Assembly (NCBI GenBank): GCA_011634665.1
Contig: WAEK01000031.1
Span: 1 to 64,000, forward strand
Direction of reading: 5' to 3'
Source: Mortierella sp. BCC40632
Lineage: Eukaryota; Mortierellomycota; Mortierellomycetes; Mortierellales; Mortierellaceae
DNA: 64,000 nucleotides
The position numbers were made by a program, and so were the translations under genes. A model generated the notes under the pieces. That model worked only from the letters and a program-made list of their open reading frames with translations. It searched no databases and was not told the origin of the DNA. This document shows positions 46,426 to 57,040 of the stretch, one piece after another. Each line of letters starts with the position of its first letter. Within the stretch, counting starts at the first letter, position 1.

Positions 46426-46820
46426 ATGAAGTGTTGTTGCAATAGTAATTGAAGTTAGTACGAGAGGAACACTTCATTCGGATAATTGGTATTTGGGTCT
46501 GCCTGAGCAGGCAATGACCCGAAGCTATCATCCGTTGATTATGGCTGAACGCCTCTAAGTCAGAATCCGTGCTAGAACGCGACGATTACCGCCTTTTCCG
46601 ATATCTAGTTGAATACGAATAGGTCTTCGGGCCCTGAGTCATACTACGTGGGGAGGTCTTGCATGGCGGAAAGGCTGTGTGAGGCACCTGCTTTTAAAAC
46701 AAAATATTGGAAGAGATAAATCCATTGCAGACGACTTTTTATGAACAGGGTATTGTAAGCAGTCGAGTAGCCTTGTTGCTACGAGCTGCTGAGATTAAGC
46801 CCATTGTTCTACAGATTTGT
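46253..46820 (+). rRNA. 28S rRNA 3' tail (U3), best preserved
   Basis: From AACTGGCTTGTGGCAGCC to GATTTGT. It retains the P/A-site segment, CGTCGTGAGACAGGTTAG, the intact sarcin-ricin AGTACGAGAGGAAC and the terminal TTGTTGCTACGAGCTGCTG. This is domain V (3' half) plus domain VI only. The upstream edge is abrupt: nothing before the AT of ATAACTGG matches 28S. Confidence 0.97.
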
Positions 46821-47210
46821 TTTTTTTAAAAAAACGATTCTTCTTCTTCTTTTTTATAATAAAAGCTTGCTGCGTAAAGAAGAGAGAGAGAGATCATTGT
46901 CTTTGTAAAGAAAAAAAGGGCGCGCCCTCTCTGCTGTGTCCCTCCCCTCTACAACAACCTACAACCACCCTACCCTCAACCACCCCCTCACTACCCTCCC
47001 TGACCCTGAACACAAGAGGATTCCCTTCCCCCTCTCTGGCGCGCCCTCTCTGCTGTGTCCCCCTCCCCTACAACAACCTACAACCACCCTACCCTCAACC
47101 ACCCTCACTACCCTCCCCGACCCTGAACACAAGAGGATTCCCTTCCCCTCTCTGGCGCACCCTCTCTGCTTGTGTTTCCCTCCTTTTTTCTCCTGTGTCT
47201 GATTTTTTTT
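46821..47210. repeat. U4 T-rich run and ~117-bp GC-rich tandem repeat
   Basis: The T-rich run is compatible with rRNA 3' processing or Pol I termination. More than two copies of a ~117-bp unit start at GGCGCGCCCTCTCTGCTG (about 46919, 47039, 47155). These look like intergenic-spacer repeats of a former rDNA unit. Pro/Ser/Thr-rich frames through them are not regarded as genes. Confidence 0.8.
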
Positions 47211-47670
47211 CTCCGGGACTTTTTTTTTCTCTCGATCGCCCTTTTTTGCCTCTTCCCCCGCCCTTCCGTTGCCCCATTCCCGCCCTTTCCGTTTTTGATC
47301 CCTCCCTTTCTCTCTCTCTCTCTCTCCCCCCTCTCTTTTCCTGCTCCCCCCGGATCTCTCTTCTCCTTCTTCTTTTCTTTTTGATTCTCCCTACCTTGAT
47401 TTTTCTTTTTGAAAACTACTCTACTTATTCTTCTCTTTCCTGATTCTCCTTCCCTCGACTCATAATCGTTGTTTCACAGCTCCTCCTCCGCTGCTCGTTT
47501 GAGTCGTCTCAATCGTCCTCGTCTTCAAACTCACATCGTTCTACGGCTTCACCCCTTAAAAGACGATCCACCTTTTTCCGAACGGCCTCAGCCCTTAAAT
47601 GACGATCGATCTCTTTCTGAACCCCTTTTTCATCTGAACCAAGGACGATTCTGACCAAGTCCTGGACTGA
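47211..47670. other. pyrimidine-rich spacer
   Basis: T/C-rich stretch, then a CGTCCTCGTCTTCAAACTCA block repeated in sense with AAGACGATCC and GACGATCGATC words (47515-47650), possibly the C-terminal coding remnant of another minus-strand frame. No gene is supported. Confidence 0.4.
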
Positions 47671-47675
47671 TACTT

Positions 47676-48105
47676 TTAAAACTCATCACATTCGATACCA
47701 TTCGTAACCTTGTACATGATACGGTTTTCAAACCGAGTTTGTCACTCTTAATCACTCCCTTAAGAATAGCCATTTCACCTTCCTGAAGTAAATCCAACTC
47801 CTTTTCATACTCTCCCTCAAACTTGACTTCCCCCCCCTAACCCCGCTTTTAGATTTATCAAGGATCCCTTTTCGAATATAACGATTCCTTGCATAGGCTT
47901 GTGACGATGATATTATATAGTCTTGTGATAAAAACTTTTACCAGAGGCAGCCATTCAGGATCATTAAATGAATTTCGCCACAATTCATTTTCCTTAATGA
48001 ATATTTGGTCCACTTTGTCATTCCATTGATGAAATATCCACGATCGTCCTTGCTCACTCCCTCGGTTCCAAAAATGGTTATACATATAATAATCTCTTTT
48101 TCCAT
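47676..48105 (-). CDS. G1, small unknown protein (U4 copy)
   Basis: Start ATG 48105. The recognisable core is VDQIFIKENELWRNSFNDPE, shared exactly with U5. The C-terminal half in another frame matches U5. The change of frame coincides with a GTAAAAGTTTTT...CACAAG stretch that could be a very short (about 45 nt) intron in phase 0 or simply an indel hotspot. Function is unknown. Confidence 0.5.
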
Positions 48106-48292
48106 CAAGTCTATGGCATATTATTATCAAAAACGAACATGACATCAGTACTTATCACTTTTCATATTGTTACGCCAAAAATGACAATTCACTAATCCAC
48201 ACCCACCTTAGTTTCTCTTTGTTGCTCTTTTTTCACTCATTCCCGACTCCGAAGAGGAAGTGTCAAGACCGGCCATTTCTTCAGTAAGCGAT

Positions 48293-48529
48293 TCAATGCT
48301 CGAAGATGAGTAACCTGACTTCAAAAATCTCATCGCGCTCGCTAGGCTGCCGCCGAGCAGAGTTAAACCACCACCAACACCCAAGCTTGGGAAGCCGCGG
48401 TCTCTCGACGTGGAGGGTCCTCTGGTCTTTTTTTTTTTTCTCCTCTAGGTCCTCGTCTTCTTGTCCGAGTCTTTTCGTAGCCGCTGCTGGCAAAGAGGCT
48501 TTTTGCTTGATCCTTGAAAACTGTGACAT
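48293..48529 (-). CDS. G2, small basic protein (U4 copy)
   Basis: 78 codons from MSQFSRIKQKASLPAAATKR through a Glu/Asp/Lys-rich stretch to EIFEVRLLIFEH. The middle part differs in frame between cassettes, so only the ends are reliable. No family was recognised. It lies 188 bp upstream of G1 on the same strand. Confidence 0.4.
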   Translation of the reverse strand: MSQFSRIKQKASLPAAATKRLGQEDEDLEEKKKKDQRTLHVERPRLPKLGCWWWFNSARRQPSERDEIFEVRLLIFEH

Positions 48530-48539
48530 TGTGCTTTTT

Positions 48540-49340
48540 TTTTTTTTTTCTTTCTTTTTGCTTTTTTAATGAAAAAGGGATAAAGGTGAAAACAGGGACA
48601 AAGGTGTGGAAATGGAGAAGACACCTCTCCGCTTTTTTCAGTCTTCTATTTATACTATTCAGTTTTGATATTGTGACTTGTTAACTCAGGATAATGGCGA
48701 AGCTGTTGCCCGATAAGACTATTTCTCCTTGGAACAATCATCAGGCAATGCCATGTTCAAGCAAAGCCATGTTCTAAAAAGACTAAACAGCCCACCCTTT
48801 CAAACCCAGTTATTCACAGTTCCGAAAATCCCAAAAATATCTCTCTTTTACAAACTAACGGAATAAATTACTCTTCCCTCTATCACACAAAACATCAACA
48901 CTCACACACTCCGCTTTTTTCCAATCCTCATTGTCGACCTTACATCTCACGCAAACACTTCTACTTCGCCACATCTACTCTCTTCTCTCTCTCTCTCTCT
49001 CTGCTTTTTCTTCCTTTCGTTTTATTCTCCCTGATATTTCTCTTTCTAACTCTTACCCAAATCACCTTTTTCTTCGCCCTGTTTGTCAAAGCCTTCACAT
49101 TCTCCTTTTCTATGTCCTCAAAAAACCATTTTCAGCATCTTCTTTTTTCATCACTCAAATCATTTAAGCATTTTTCCCTTTTCATCAATTGATTTTACAG
49201 CATTTCTCCCTTTTCATCACCCAAAGATTTTACATCCTCTTTCCCTCTTCATCATTTCACAACCTTTACACCCCTCTTTTCTTCCCTACCACTCTTATTT
49301 TATTTAGTCCTTCCATGTATTTGATTGAGAACCTCTCTCA
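48540..49340. other. spacer between G2 and G3
   Basis: Contains a conserved 48580-48850 block (AGGATAATGGCGAAGCTGTTG) and T/C-rich DNA. No convincing frame. The same block in U5 is 62640-62940. Confidence 0.4.
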
Positions 49341-49342
49341 TC

Positions 49343-49820
49343 TTACCAAGTACCTCTACTATCCTCGCCTCCTCCTCTAATTAGATTCACCCTCTTAGAG
49401 ATCTCCTCTAGGCCCTTGTCGAGCACTTCTTTCTCCGAGCTTCCACCAAATCGATTTAAAACCTTGCTAAACTCAATAAAGCGCTTGGAGTATTCAACAC
49501 ACGACAGTCTCAACAATCGAATTCGCAATCCCCGCGAACGACCGCTCCACCTCCAGTGACTTGCTTCGATCTCCCCGTCCAACCTTCAATATTTTCATAA
49601 ACGCTTCTCACTACTCCATTCACATCCTTATACTCCAATTTGGAGATCACTGCAATTATTTTGGTTCTTGCTTGGTTCCTCGTAAAGTACACGTTGCTTC
49701 CTGTAAATACATCCACCATAATAAATTTTTCATCTTTTCCAATCCATCTGTTCAGCTGTGGTGGCCTCGAATTTCATCTAATTTCTCAGCACAAGCTACA
49801 TCCCCATTAGTTTTTGACAT
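49343..49820 (-). CDS. G3, small lineage-specific protein (U4 copy)
   Basis: Start ATG 49820 (MSKTNGDVACAEKLDEIR). With two small frame corrections the product is about 160 residues: an acidic helix, then FIMVDVFTGSNVYFTRNQAR and AVISKLEYKDVNGVV, then a C-terminal uninterrupted piece (49343-49582) with SKRFIEFSKVLNRFGGSSEK and EEISKRVNLIRGG. The core resembles the 42591-43031 protein. The neighbouring Lys-Gln-Ala-Ser frame ends 45 bp upstream with a perfect GTAAGT donor, so the two could be exons of one gene. Confidence 0.5.
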
Positions 49821-49865
49821 TACTAAGCAGAGCTAAAACTAGACCTCTCTATCTCCAACTGGGTA

Positions 49866-50150
49866 TTAACTTACTTCCGTTAACATTTCTTCTGTAACTG
49901 TCGCTTTGGTACTTGCTTTTGGTGCTTGCTTTGGTGCTTGCTTTGATGCTTGCTTTGATGCTTGCTTTGATGCTTTTGATGCTTTTTTGATGCTTGTTTT
50001 TGATGCTTTTTGGATGTCTTGCTTGGATGCTTGTTTGGATGCTTGCTTGGATGCTTGCTTGGATGCTTGTTTGGATGCTTGTTTTGGATGCTTGTTTTGA
50101 TACAGGCTCTGCTGCTTGCTGTAGGGCTTGACGTTATACTTGTTGTTCAT
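49866..50150 (-). CDS. Lys-Gln-Ala-Ser tetrapeptide repeat protein (U4 copy)
   Basis: ATG 50150 (MNNKYNVKPYSKQQSLYQNK), then about ten KQAS units, interrupted KAS and KQAP units, and the tail STKATVTEEMLTEV. It is highly basic with histone H1-like composition and is encoded by a 12-bp minisatellite (GATGCTTGCTTG). It may be a disordered nucleic-acid-binding tail, perhaps spliced to G3. No family assignment. Confidence 0.5.
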   Translation of the reverse strand: MNNKYNVKPYSKQQSLYQNKHPKQASKQASKQASKQASKQASKQDIQKASKTSIKKASKASKQASKQASKQAPKQAPKASTKATVTEEMLTEVS

Positions 50151-50219
50151 TTTTTTTGCACAAAGGTTGGCTTTTGAAGATGAGAATGAGAGTTGGGTCA
50201 AGAAGTAAAATGTGGCCAC

Positions 50220-51385
50220 GTCTTTTTAGTAACAATGTCAGCAACGCACTCCCCCCTCCATTTATACTTTTAATAACACCCTTCAGTTTTTACATCATCC
50301 TGCTGCGCCTCCCCTATCCTCAACGCCTCGCCCCCCTCTCCCGAGGCATGAGTTTTTCAGAATTTCTCCCTCTAGTCAGTAAAAAAAAAATTCATCTTGC
50401 CCTTTTCACAAAACTTTTTCTTTCCCTCCCCCCTCCTTTTTTTTTTAATCTATCTAGACTATAATGATTTGTCCGTTTTCCTGGACCGGGTCATTTTTTT
50501 TTGAGCTCTGCTGAACTAGCATTTGTTCCTTTTTTTACATTTTTTTTTTCCTGGGTGGACCCTTTTTCCTTTTTCCTCCCACCATTTTTTTTCATGTTCC
50601 TGTTTCGCATAACGCATCACCCCCCCCCCTCCTTTTTTTTTTTTTCCCATCTGACACAGCACTTTAACCACTGGGGAGTTTTTTGTCCAGTTAACCTTTT
50701 CCTTTTATCTCAATCACGAAAATCGATTGCCCAAATCCCTTTGACTTTTTTTTACAACTCATGTTCTACCCCCTTTATCCTCTTGATTTATATCACGCTC
50801 CCCATACATCTTATCTCACTACACTATTGTTCCTTAATCCTCCTCGCTCCCTTTACAACACTCAATCTGTTAATACTGCCAGTCTCCGTACACGCCTTAA
50901 CTTTTCCGATTTTTCTACCCTTCCTATCCTTCAATATTTTTATCCTAATCTCCCTTGGAATTCCCTCAACACTTTTTAGTCCAGGCCTATTTTTTCTCCC
51001 ACTCATCAAACCTACTCGATTTTTTTATCCATGCCCTACATTTTTTTGACCAAACAAGCATATTTGTTCTAAAGGCCGAGGAGGGCACCTTTTAATGACC
51101 CAAACCTTTTTTCTTATACAACCTAGTGTGTTTTTTTCCCTCCCTGTCTATCTATTCTTTTTTTTTATAAATATTTTATTTGCTTAAAGCGCAGCAATAT
51201 CAGTCTTAAACCCTATCCATGCTCTTTTTGACTCCAGTTTTTTTTTTTTTTTTTTGATGAGAACCTCCACCCTGTTAACAGTGTGCGATTGACGCCTCCG
51301 TACAGATCCTTTTTTCCCATGCAAGTTCATCTGCGAACATTCTCATTACAAGCTTTTGTTTTTTCTACCTTCCATCACCTCACCC
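50220..51385. other. U4 spacer upstream of the repeat-protein gene
   Basis: T/C-rich; plus-strand Phe/Ser/Leu-rich frames here follow composition and are rejected. Conserved words across cassettes include CAAACAAGCATATTTGTTCTAAAGGCCGAGG (about 51040-51080). Confidence 0.5.
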
Positions 51386-51389
51386 CTCT

Positions 51390-52350
51390 TAGAAAACTCG
51401 GCACTCCACAATAAAAATCACTGTAAACAGTATGCACTCCTCGTCGGTAATGGTCAATCATGCGGAGAATTTCATTCCTGACCCATGGCTTCCCCAACCC
51501 TCAACAATCCATTTGAAACGTCCAAGATATTAATCCGAAAGCAATCGTCCATACTTATAAATCTTTTTGATCTCATCTTTTTTTTCTGAGCGGGGATAGA
51601 CTGGCACTAAACACCAAACGTCCTCCATCAATGATAACAACGCCATTAAAAAGACTCTCGATTAATGTGGCTCCATCTGTCTCCCCCACATAGTGTTTCC
51701 GTATCCGACACTTCCAAGTCTTCGTCGTGACCACCCCTCAGTTCTTGCCTCATTGCCCTCGCCACTGTTGGAAATGTGGTCACTGTTACGGCTGATTTCC
51801 GATAGTGATTCTTCCGACCTTCTTAGTCTTGACGGTACTTTGACATACTTCATGTTTCCATATTTCGTACCCATAGTGATCATTCACAGTCTTGTAGTCA
51901 ATGAATTCGTACTTTGAATCAACCCCATCCTTCATCCAGACCTGAAGAGTCCTAAGTTATTCCTTGAAGACAAACAGTCTGTCTTTACAAAGTCTTCGAA
52001 GGACTTTGCGCATCCTCGGTATGTCTCCAATACTTCTGTTCATTGACTTGGTTTTTTTTCGGTCAACTCCTTATGGAGAATTTCAACCGACACGTTTTCC
52101 TTTGACTTCAGGACTTCCTCCATCTTGACTTTTTTCTTTTTTTTTGGCGTCTCCTCTACTTGATCAGTGAGTTTTTTTTTTTTTATGTCTCCCTCTACTT
52201 GATCAGTGAGTCTTTTTTTCTTTTGGCATCTCCCCCTACTTGATCAGAGAGTCTTTTTTTTTTGGCATCCCCCCTACTTGATCAGTGAGTCTTTTTTTTT
52301 TTTGGCATCTCCCCTACTTGATCAGTGAGTCTTTTTTTTCTTTTTGACAT
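51390..52350 (-). CDS. G4, protein with N-terminal Lys-rich 13-residue repeats (U4 copy)
   Basis: Start ATG 52350 (MSKRKKRLTDQVG). Five to six repeats of the pattern KKKRLTDQVEGDA follow, encoded by a ~40-bp minisatellite. Then come SKENVSVEILHKELTE, TYRGCAKSFEDFVK, SKYEFIDYKTVNDHYGYEIW, FNGVVIIDGGRLVF and FISMDD. Several homopolymer frame changes separate these blocks, so the span is approximate. The repeated KKKR clusters resemble nuclear localisation signals. The globular part matches nothing I recognise. Confidence 0.5.
52140..52345. repeat. ~40-bp coding minisatellite of G4
   Basis: Six units of CTACTTGATCAGTGAGTCTTTTT...GGCATCTCCC. T-run length varies between units. Confidence 0.85.
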
Positions 52351-52359
52351 CTCAGAAAG

Positions 52360-52920
52360 GTAAAAAAAAAACATAAACTGAACAAAGTGTGCTATTCGTG
52401 AGTATTGTACACTTTGCACCTTGACATTTTTTTTTTTTTTTTTGCTTCATTGTACTTTTGTAGTGTTTAGTTACCTTTCGAGGTTTAAAAACGGATCGCT
52501 TTTTATCAAAATGGGAATAGCTCCCGATGACAGGTGACTTTTATAGCCTTTTTTTTTTTTAATGACACTCGATTCCGCAGCACTTCACAACTTCTCTACC
52601 CACTTGACATTTTCTTGTCAACTAGATTACGCGGAAAATACACAAACTCTACCTCCAACCTTTTTTATGACCCATTCACCCTACATAATGCAGTCTGTTG
52701 ACCTGAGTCTTTTTTTTTTTTTTTCCAACCTTCTACGTGGTTCCTGCTGTACTACAATACTTGTGGTCAGTTCAACACCCATATTCATGCATTCTTTTTA
52801 CATACTAGCATGATAGCTCATCTTGCATAGCCCCCCATCCCTTTTTTATTTTTTTTCCTTGGTCTAAAATTCACATTGCATTGATCCCTATCAACATCCA
52901 TCTCATCTTTTTTTTTTTTT
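52360..52920. other. spacer upstream of G4
   Basis: AT-rich with GTGTAGTTACCTTTCGAGG-type conserved words shared with U1 and U2. No gene is supported. Confidence 0.45.
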
Positions 52921-52924
52921 ACTT

Positions 52925-53290
52925 TTTTCAACATTGACTCGGGTCCTCGAAGTTTTGAGCATAATGCAGTTCACCCCCATTTTTTTTTTCCAACCACTTG
53001 TCTATTTTTCAAACAACATTGACTTGGGTCCTCGAAGTTTTGAGCAGTTCCCCCTTTTTTTTTCCAACCACTTTCTATTTTTTTTTCAAACAACATTGAC
53101 TTTGGTCTCGAAGTTTTGAGCAGTTCACCCTTTTTTTTTTCTCCAACCATTTTTTTTTTTTTTCAAACAACATTGACTTGGGTCTCGAAGTTTTGAGCAA
53201 AAATGTAGTTCACCCTTCATTTTCTTCTCCAAACATTTTTTTTTTTTTTCAAACAACATTGATTTTGGTCATTGAACCTTTTGAGTATTC
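52925..53290. repeat. five-unit 77-86 bp minisatellite
   Basis: Units start ACATTGACT at 52931, 53016, 53093, 53170 and 53256, each with GGTC(CTC)GAAGTTTTGAGCA and a T-run. Minus-strand translation gives Leu-Leu-Lys-Thr-Ser-Arg-type repeats in places, so it may lie in a coding tail of G5 or be non-coding. Confidence 0.85.
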
Positions 53291-53752
53291 TGTAATCATA
53301 AGTTTTTTTTACCTACATGTTTTTTCAAAGTTTATGTTCCCTCCCCTTTTGTTGTTATTAAGCTTTTATTTCTACTTTTCCACTCCTGCACACAAACCTT
53401 TTTCAGTTTTCAAATGACACTTCAAGAATTTTACCCTTTTTCCTTTATTCTGATATCTCCTACTACATCCACACCTTTTTTGTCGTTTTAATTTTAGTGA
53501 CAAATCTTTTTTAAGCTTTTTCGTTTTTTTTTTTTTTATTCTTCCCCTCCTTAAACCCAACATTTGAAAGACGACCAATCTACGGTCGATGCCATACTAT
53601 CTGCCCCTAAATTTTTAGTTGTGTCCATTGCTTCCTTTGGGACTATCATTGGTCATTCCCCCCAAAAGTTTCAAACATCTATTCAGCTCCCACTGCCTGC
53701 TCCATCTTTTGCATTCTCAACTTTTTTTAGCCCTTTTTTTCTTTTTCCTTTC

Positions 53753-54542
53753 TCAGTCTTTTTCAAAATAGTCTCTTTTTCGTCCACTACATAATCCTTC
53801 TGCCTCATCTAAAAGATCATTCAATACATCCGACTCCACTACTTGAAGGATTTTTAAAGCGTCTGTGAGGGTCTTGAACATTAAGAGTTTCGCATCATTA
53901 ATATCGAGAAAGGTCATGTCAGAGGGGATTGTACTATCAGATCTCTCCCATTCCTGCTGAATAATCCAGTCCTGGCCTTCGAAATAGCTCTGAAAATCCT
54001 GGTCTAAATCATCGTATTGCTTATCCTTCTCAGCCAGAAATGTTCTCAACCCTTGGTCCACATTATCACAAGGCGTCAATCTTACAAAATCGAGCCGAAC
54101 TTGGCCACAAATATAGTCCTCTGAATCTAATTCGACCAGTTGAAGCTTTTGACATCATTGAAATGATCATCCAGCCGATGGACACCTTTCTTGCCACTCG
54201 TTCCTTCATACAACGACTCGATTTTTGCCATTTACTTTTTTTTTGAGCTTTTGCATGTAGGCGTTCTTTTTTTCACTAGCTCTTCCGCAATAGCCTTGTA
54301 CATAGAAGCAACACTCATTTTGAACTCAGTGTCAACAAAAAGTCATCTTTCGTCGCTTGGAGATCGTCTATTAAACGTAGAGATTTATTCAACTGGTTAA
54401 AGACTCTATCACAAAAAGAGTTTCTATCATCTCTTTTTTTTTTTCGTTGCACTTTTTTTTTTTTTTTTTTTTTCTTTTTTTTTTCTCTGTCAGAAATCCG
54501 CTGAACATGTTTAAGATTACCATCTCGACTCGGACAGGACAT
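53753..54542 (-). CDS. G5, coiled-coil-rich protein (U4 copy)
   Basis: The 108-codon C-terminal piece (53753-54079) contains DQGLRTFLAEKDKQYDDLDQ, STIPSDMTFLDINDAKLLMF and VLNDLLDEAEGLC, strongly helical and acidic. Upstream pieces on the same strand carry MSVASMYKAIAEELVKK, LHRLDDHF-like sequence and, at 54315-54542, RVFNQLNKSLRLIDDLQATK. Together they suggest about 260 residues with several helices. T-runs at 54428-54482 break the frame. No signal peptide or known family. Confidence 0.55.
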
Positions 54543-54549
54543 TTTAATG

Positions 54550-54979
54550 GACTTGATACCAGGGATTACAACGTTCTGTGAATAGATCAGGAAATCTCTT
54601 AAATAGACGAGAATAGGTGTGAAATGATTTGAATATGGCAGAAATAATAGTGTGTGATGGGGAATCTATCGGCCTTTTTATTCATGCTATCCGATGCTCA
54701 CATGTCCTATTGCCCTATCTCTTTGATATTTCTCTTTTTTTTCTCTGATCTAGGCCCTCCCTCAAAGCCTCAACATATACCCCACTCTGCACCCGAACTT
54801 CTACATATTCCTTGCACATGTAAATTAACCTGAATACATTTTTTTTTTTTAACACAAACTCTCAAACATACATTACATCTTTTTTGAACGCAATTTCGAT
54901 ACTTCAGTATCAAGGTAGCTTTGAACGTTACGCAACTATTTCATTTTTTGCCTTTTTCTCCGCACTATCATTTAGAAGG

Positions 54980-55031
<52 letters not shown>

Positions 55032-55430
55032 TTTGTCACCCTAGCCATGTGTTCTAACCCAAAATACATGCCTAATTATGAGTCAACAACTATTATGTCG
55101 TTCTTCAGTCCTCCCCCATTATTCTACTATTAAATCACTCTCTATTTCACCTGTGTTATTTATTATTATTATTATTTTTATTGATTGAAAAGATGTCCAT
55201 TCTATTCAATTTTTTTACGTTTATCCGACTACTGAATTAATTCAATGGGCGGAATTGATGCGTTCAATATGAAAGTCTTCTATTTCATTAACTAAATTCT
55301 ACTTTTAAACTCATTCGTGCTCGGTTTACCATCTCCATTCTCTAATACACCACCATCTCATTTGAACTCTTTCGTAGATAAATTCCTATTTAAATCACCT
55401 ATTTTATCTTCACAGAAAAATACCATCCCC
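54550..55430. promoter_or_regulatory. U4 divergent promoter region of G5 and G6
   Basis: AT-rich; contains a T44 run (54983-55026) and a TTATTATTATT tract (55157-55175). The sequence block is conserved in U1 and U2 without the long T run. Confidence 0.5.
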
Positions 55431-55437
55431 ATCAACA

Positions 55438-56343
55438 ATGACTGAACACACCCACATAACATCATCCCCTCCCCCGCCTTCCCAACCTGGTTTTACTTCT
55501 CCTCCTTCTTATCCTGTTGACCTTGCGCTTACATCAGAATTTGATTTAACTCCCCTGCAAGTCTCGCCCATCTGTCAAATCTCTGCCTCAACATTTAAAT
55601 CCGACACTGAACATCCCCATCAATCCGATGGCTTAATTAATATTTTACCCTTAATCCCCCTAAACCCATCCCCCACCTACATTCCTGACCACCCAAGCCC
55701 AAACGGTCAGCCTACAGTTGACCAAAGCCCTCAGACCGTTCTCAAACATCCATTCGAAAACGCCAATTCCCCGGAAGACCCTTACCAAATTAAGCCGCTT
55801 TTCATCGAGTAGAAGTTCTATCAATGATTCTTCCGCAGAATGTCATCAGCCTTTTATTCGTTATACTCCTAGACTAGTTTGGTTTGCTGATGAGAACTCG
55901 TTGCATAGCAATTCGGACTCTCCTATATTTAAGCAAAATACTCAATTAGTCGAGGACAAAAACTTTTCCACACAATCCTTCCAACACTTGTACACTTGGG
56001 GGACTTTTTCGTAACACCGATACCTCGCCTATTAGTCACCAACCATCGTCTACCCATAAAAAGAAAGCGCTCAAGACATCAGATACTTCTTGATCTTGAA
56101 AACGATTTTTATTCTGCTCGCGATGACCTAGAACAGATTACTAAGAGACAAAGGAGATCTCCAACCGACGCTACACTAAGGGGCGACCTTGAGGATGCTA
56201 CTAAAAGATACAAGAGACTAAAGGATGAGGTGGCTGATTTCCGACAATACGACTTGATAAAAGGGTATGAAGAGAACATGAAGGAAATAATCCATCTTTT
56301 CAGCTATGCTATGTGCACGTATAAATCCTATAGAAGAATCTAA
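55438..56343 (+). CDS. G6, Pro/Ser-rich N-terminus with C-terminal coiled coil (U4 copy)
   Basis: Start ATG 55438 (MTEHTHITSSPPPPSQPGFT). The first 125 codons are Pro/Ser/Thr-rich and look disordered. After one frame change (near 55800) the product carries FIRYTPRLVWFADENSLH, and after another at GGGGG (55998) it carries a basic stretch (KRKRSRHQ) and a helix with NDFYSARDDLEQITKRQRRS, DLEDATKRYKRLKDEVADFR and YEENMKEIIHLFS. The stop is TAA 56341-56343. All cassettes keep this plan. Possibly a DNA- or partner-binding scaffold; no family was recognised. Confidence 0.6.
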
Positions 56344-57040
56344 TTCCGATTAAGTATTTAGAATGCCGTTATAAACGAGTACCAATATCTTTTACATACT
56401 TTCTTTATTTGATTTTTTTTTTTTATTTTTTTTTTTTTTAAGCTAGAACACTGATTGACTATCTTATTTTTACTACTAAGTTGCGCATTTATACTTGAGT
56501 ACCTACCTTTTTAAATTCAATCATTAACACTACATCCAACACAACTATCATAATTTATTTTTTATTTAACCCATCGTTCAAGTGTAGCCACCCCCCCCCC
56601 CCCTTATTCCTTTTTTTTTTTCTATTCACCAAACAGGTTCAGCGTATGGTCTGGTTTTTTCCTTTTTTTTTTTTTTTTTTTTTTACGATCCATTACATGA
56701 GGTTACTGCGGAAAGGACTGTTAATACTCAAAACCACAGTTACTAGCATCTTATATTTTAATTTGTGACTGAGGCCACATGACTTTTTTTGTTACTGACT
56801 TTAAGCACGTACAACCTTTTGGTGCAGACACTAACGCACGGTGTACAGAATTTACTAGCATGATAGTGCTATCACACAGGGCTCTCATGCAAAGTGACCT
56901 CTCCTTCTCAAAATTGCGCACGTCACACTACCTTCATGTCTCTGTGACGTTTCTCGGTAGATGTTTTTTTTTTTTTCACCTGCCTTCCCCCCTTTTTCCC
57001 TGATCCCTACAAACCAAGTTTTTTTTTTTTCACTCACACT
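56344..57040. other. spacer between G6 and G7
   Basis: AT-rich with T and C homopolymers. Conserved words: TCACCAAACAGGTTCAGCG and CATTACATGAGGTTACTGCGGAAAGG. Confidence 0.5.

Larger units (their letters stand above)
43677..46820. repeat. right end of U3, shared with U1, U2 and U4
   Basis: From TTGTGTTGGGG onward the sequence is nearly identical to 57917-61065 and clearly homologous to 9593-12685 and 22569-25681. It holds the 3' end of the UDG-like gene, G8, (GAAA)n, G9, the promoter and the 28S tail. Confidence 0.95.

Noticed and set aside
46817..47443. 208-aa Pro/Ser/Thr-rich plus-strand frame
   Set aside because: It crosses the 28S end, the T-run and the ~117-bp GC-rich repeats; period and composition explain it.
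50501..51049. 182-aa Phe/Leu/Pro-rich frame
   Set aside because: T/C-rich spacer composition; it has no counterpart frame in U1 or U2.
54315..54542. Poly-Lys segment in G5 as a real domain
   Set aside because: It comes from T-runs at 54428-54482 that are shorter in U1 and U2.
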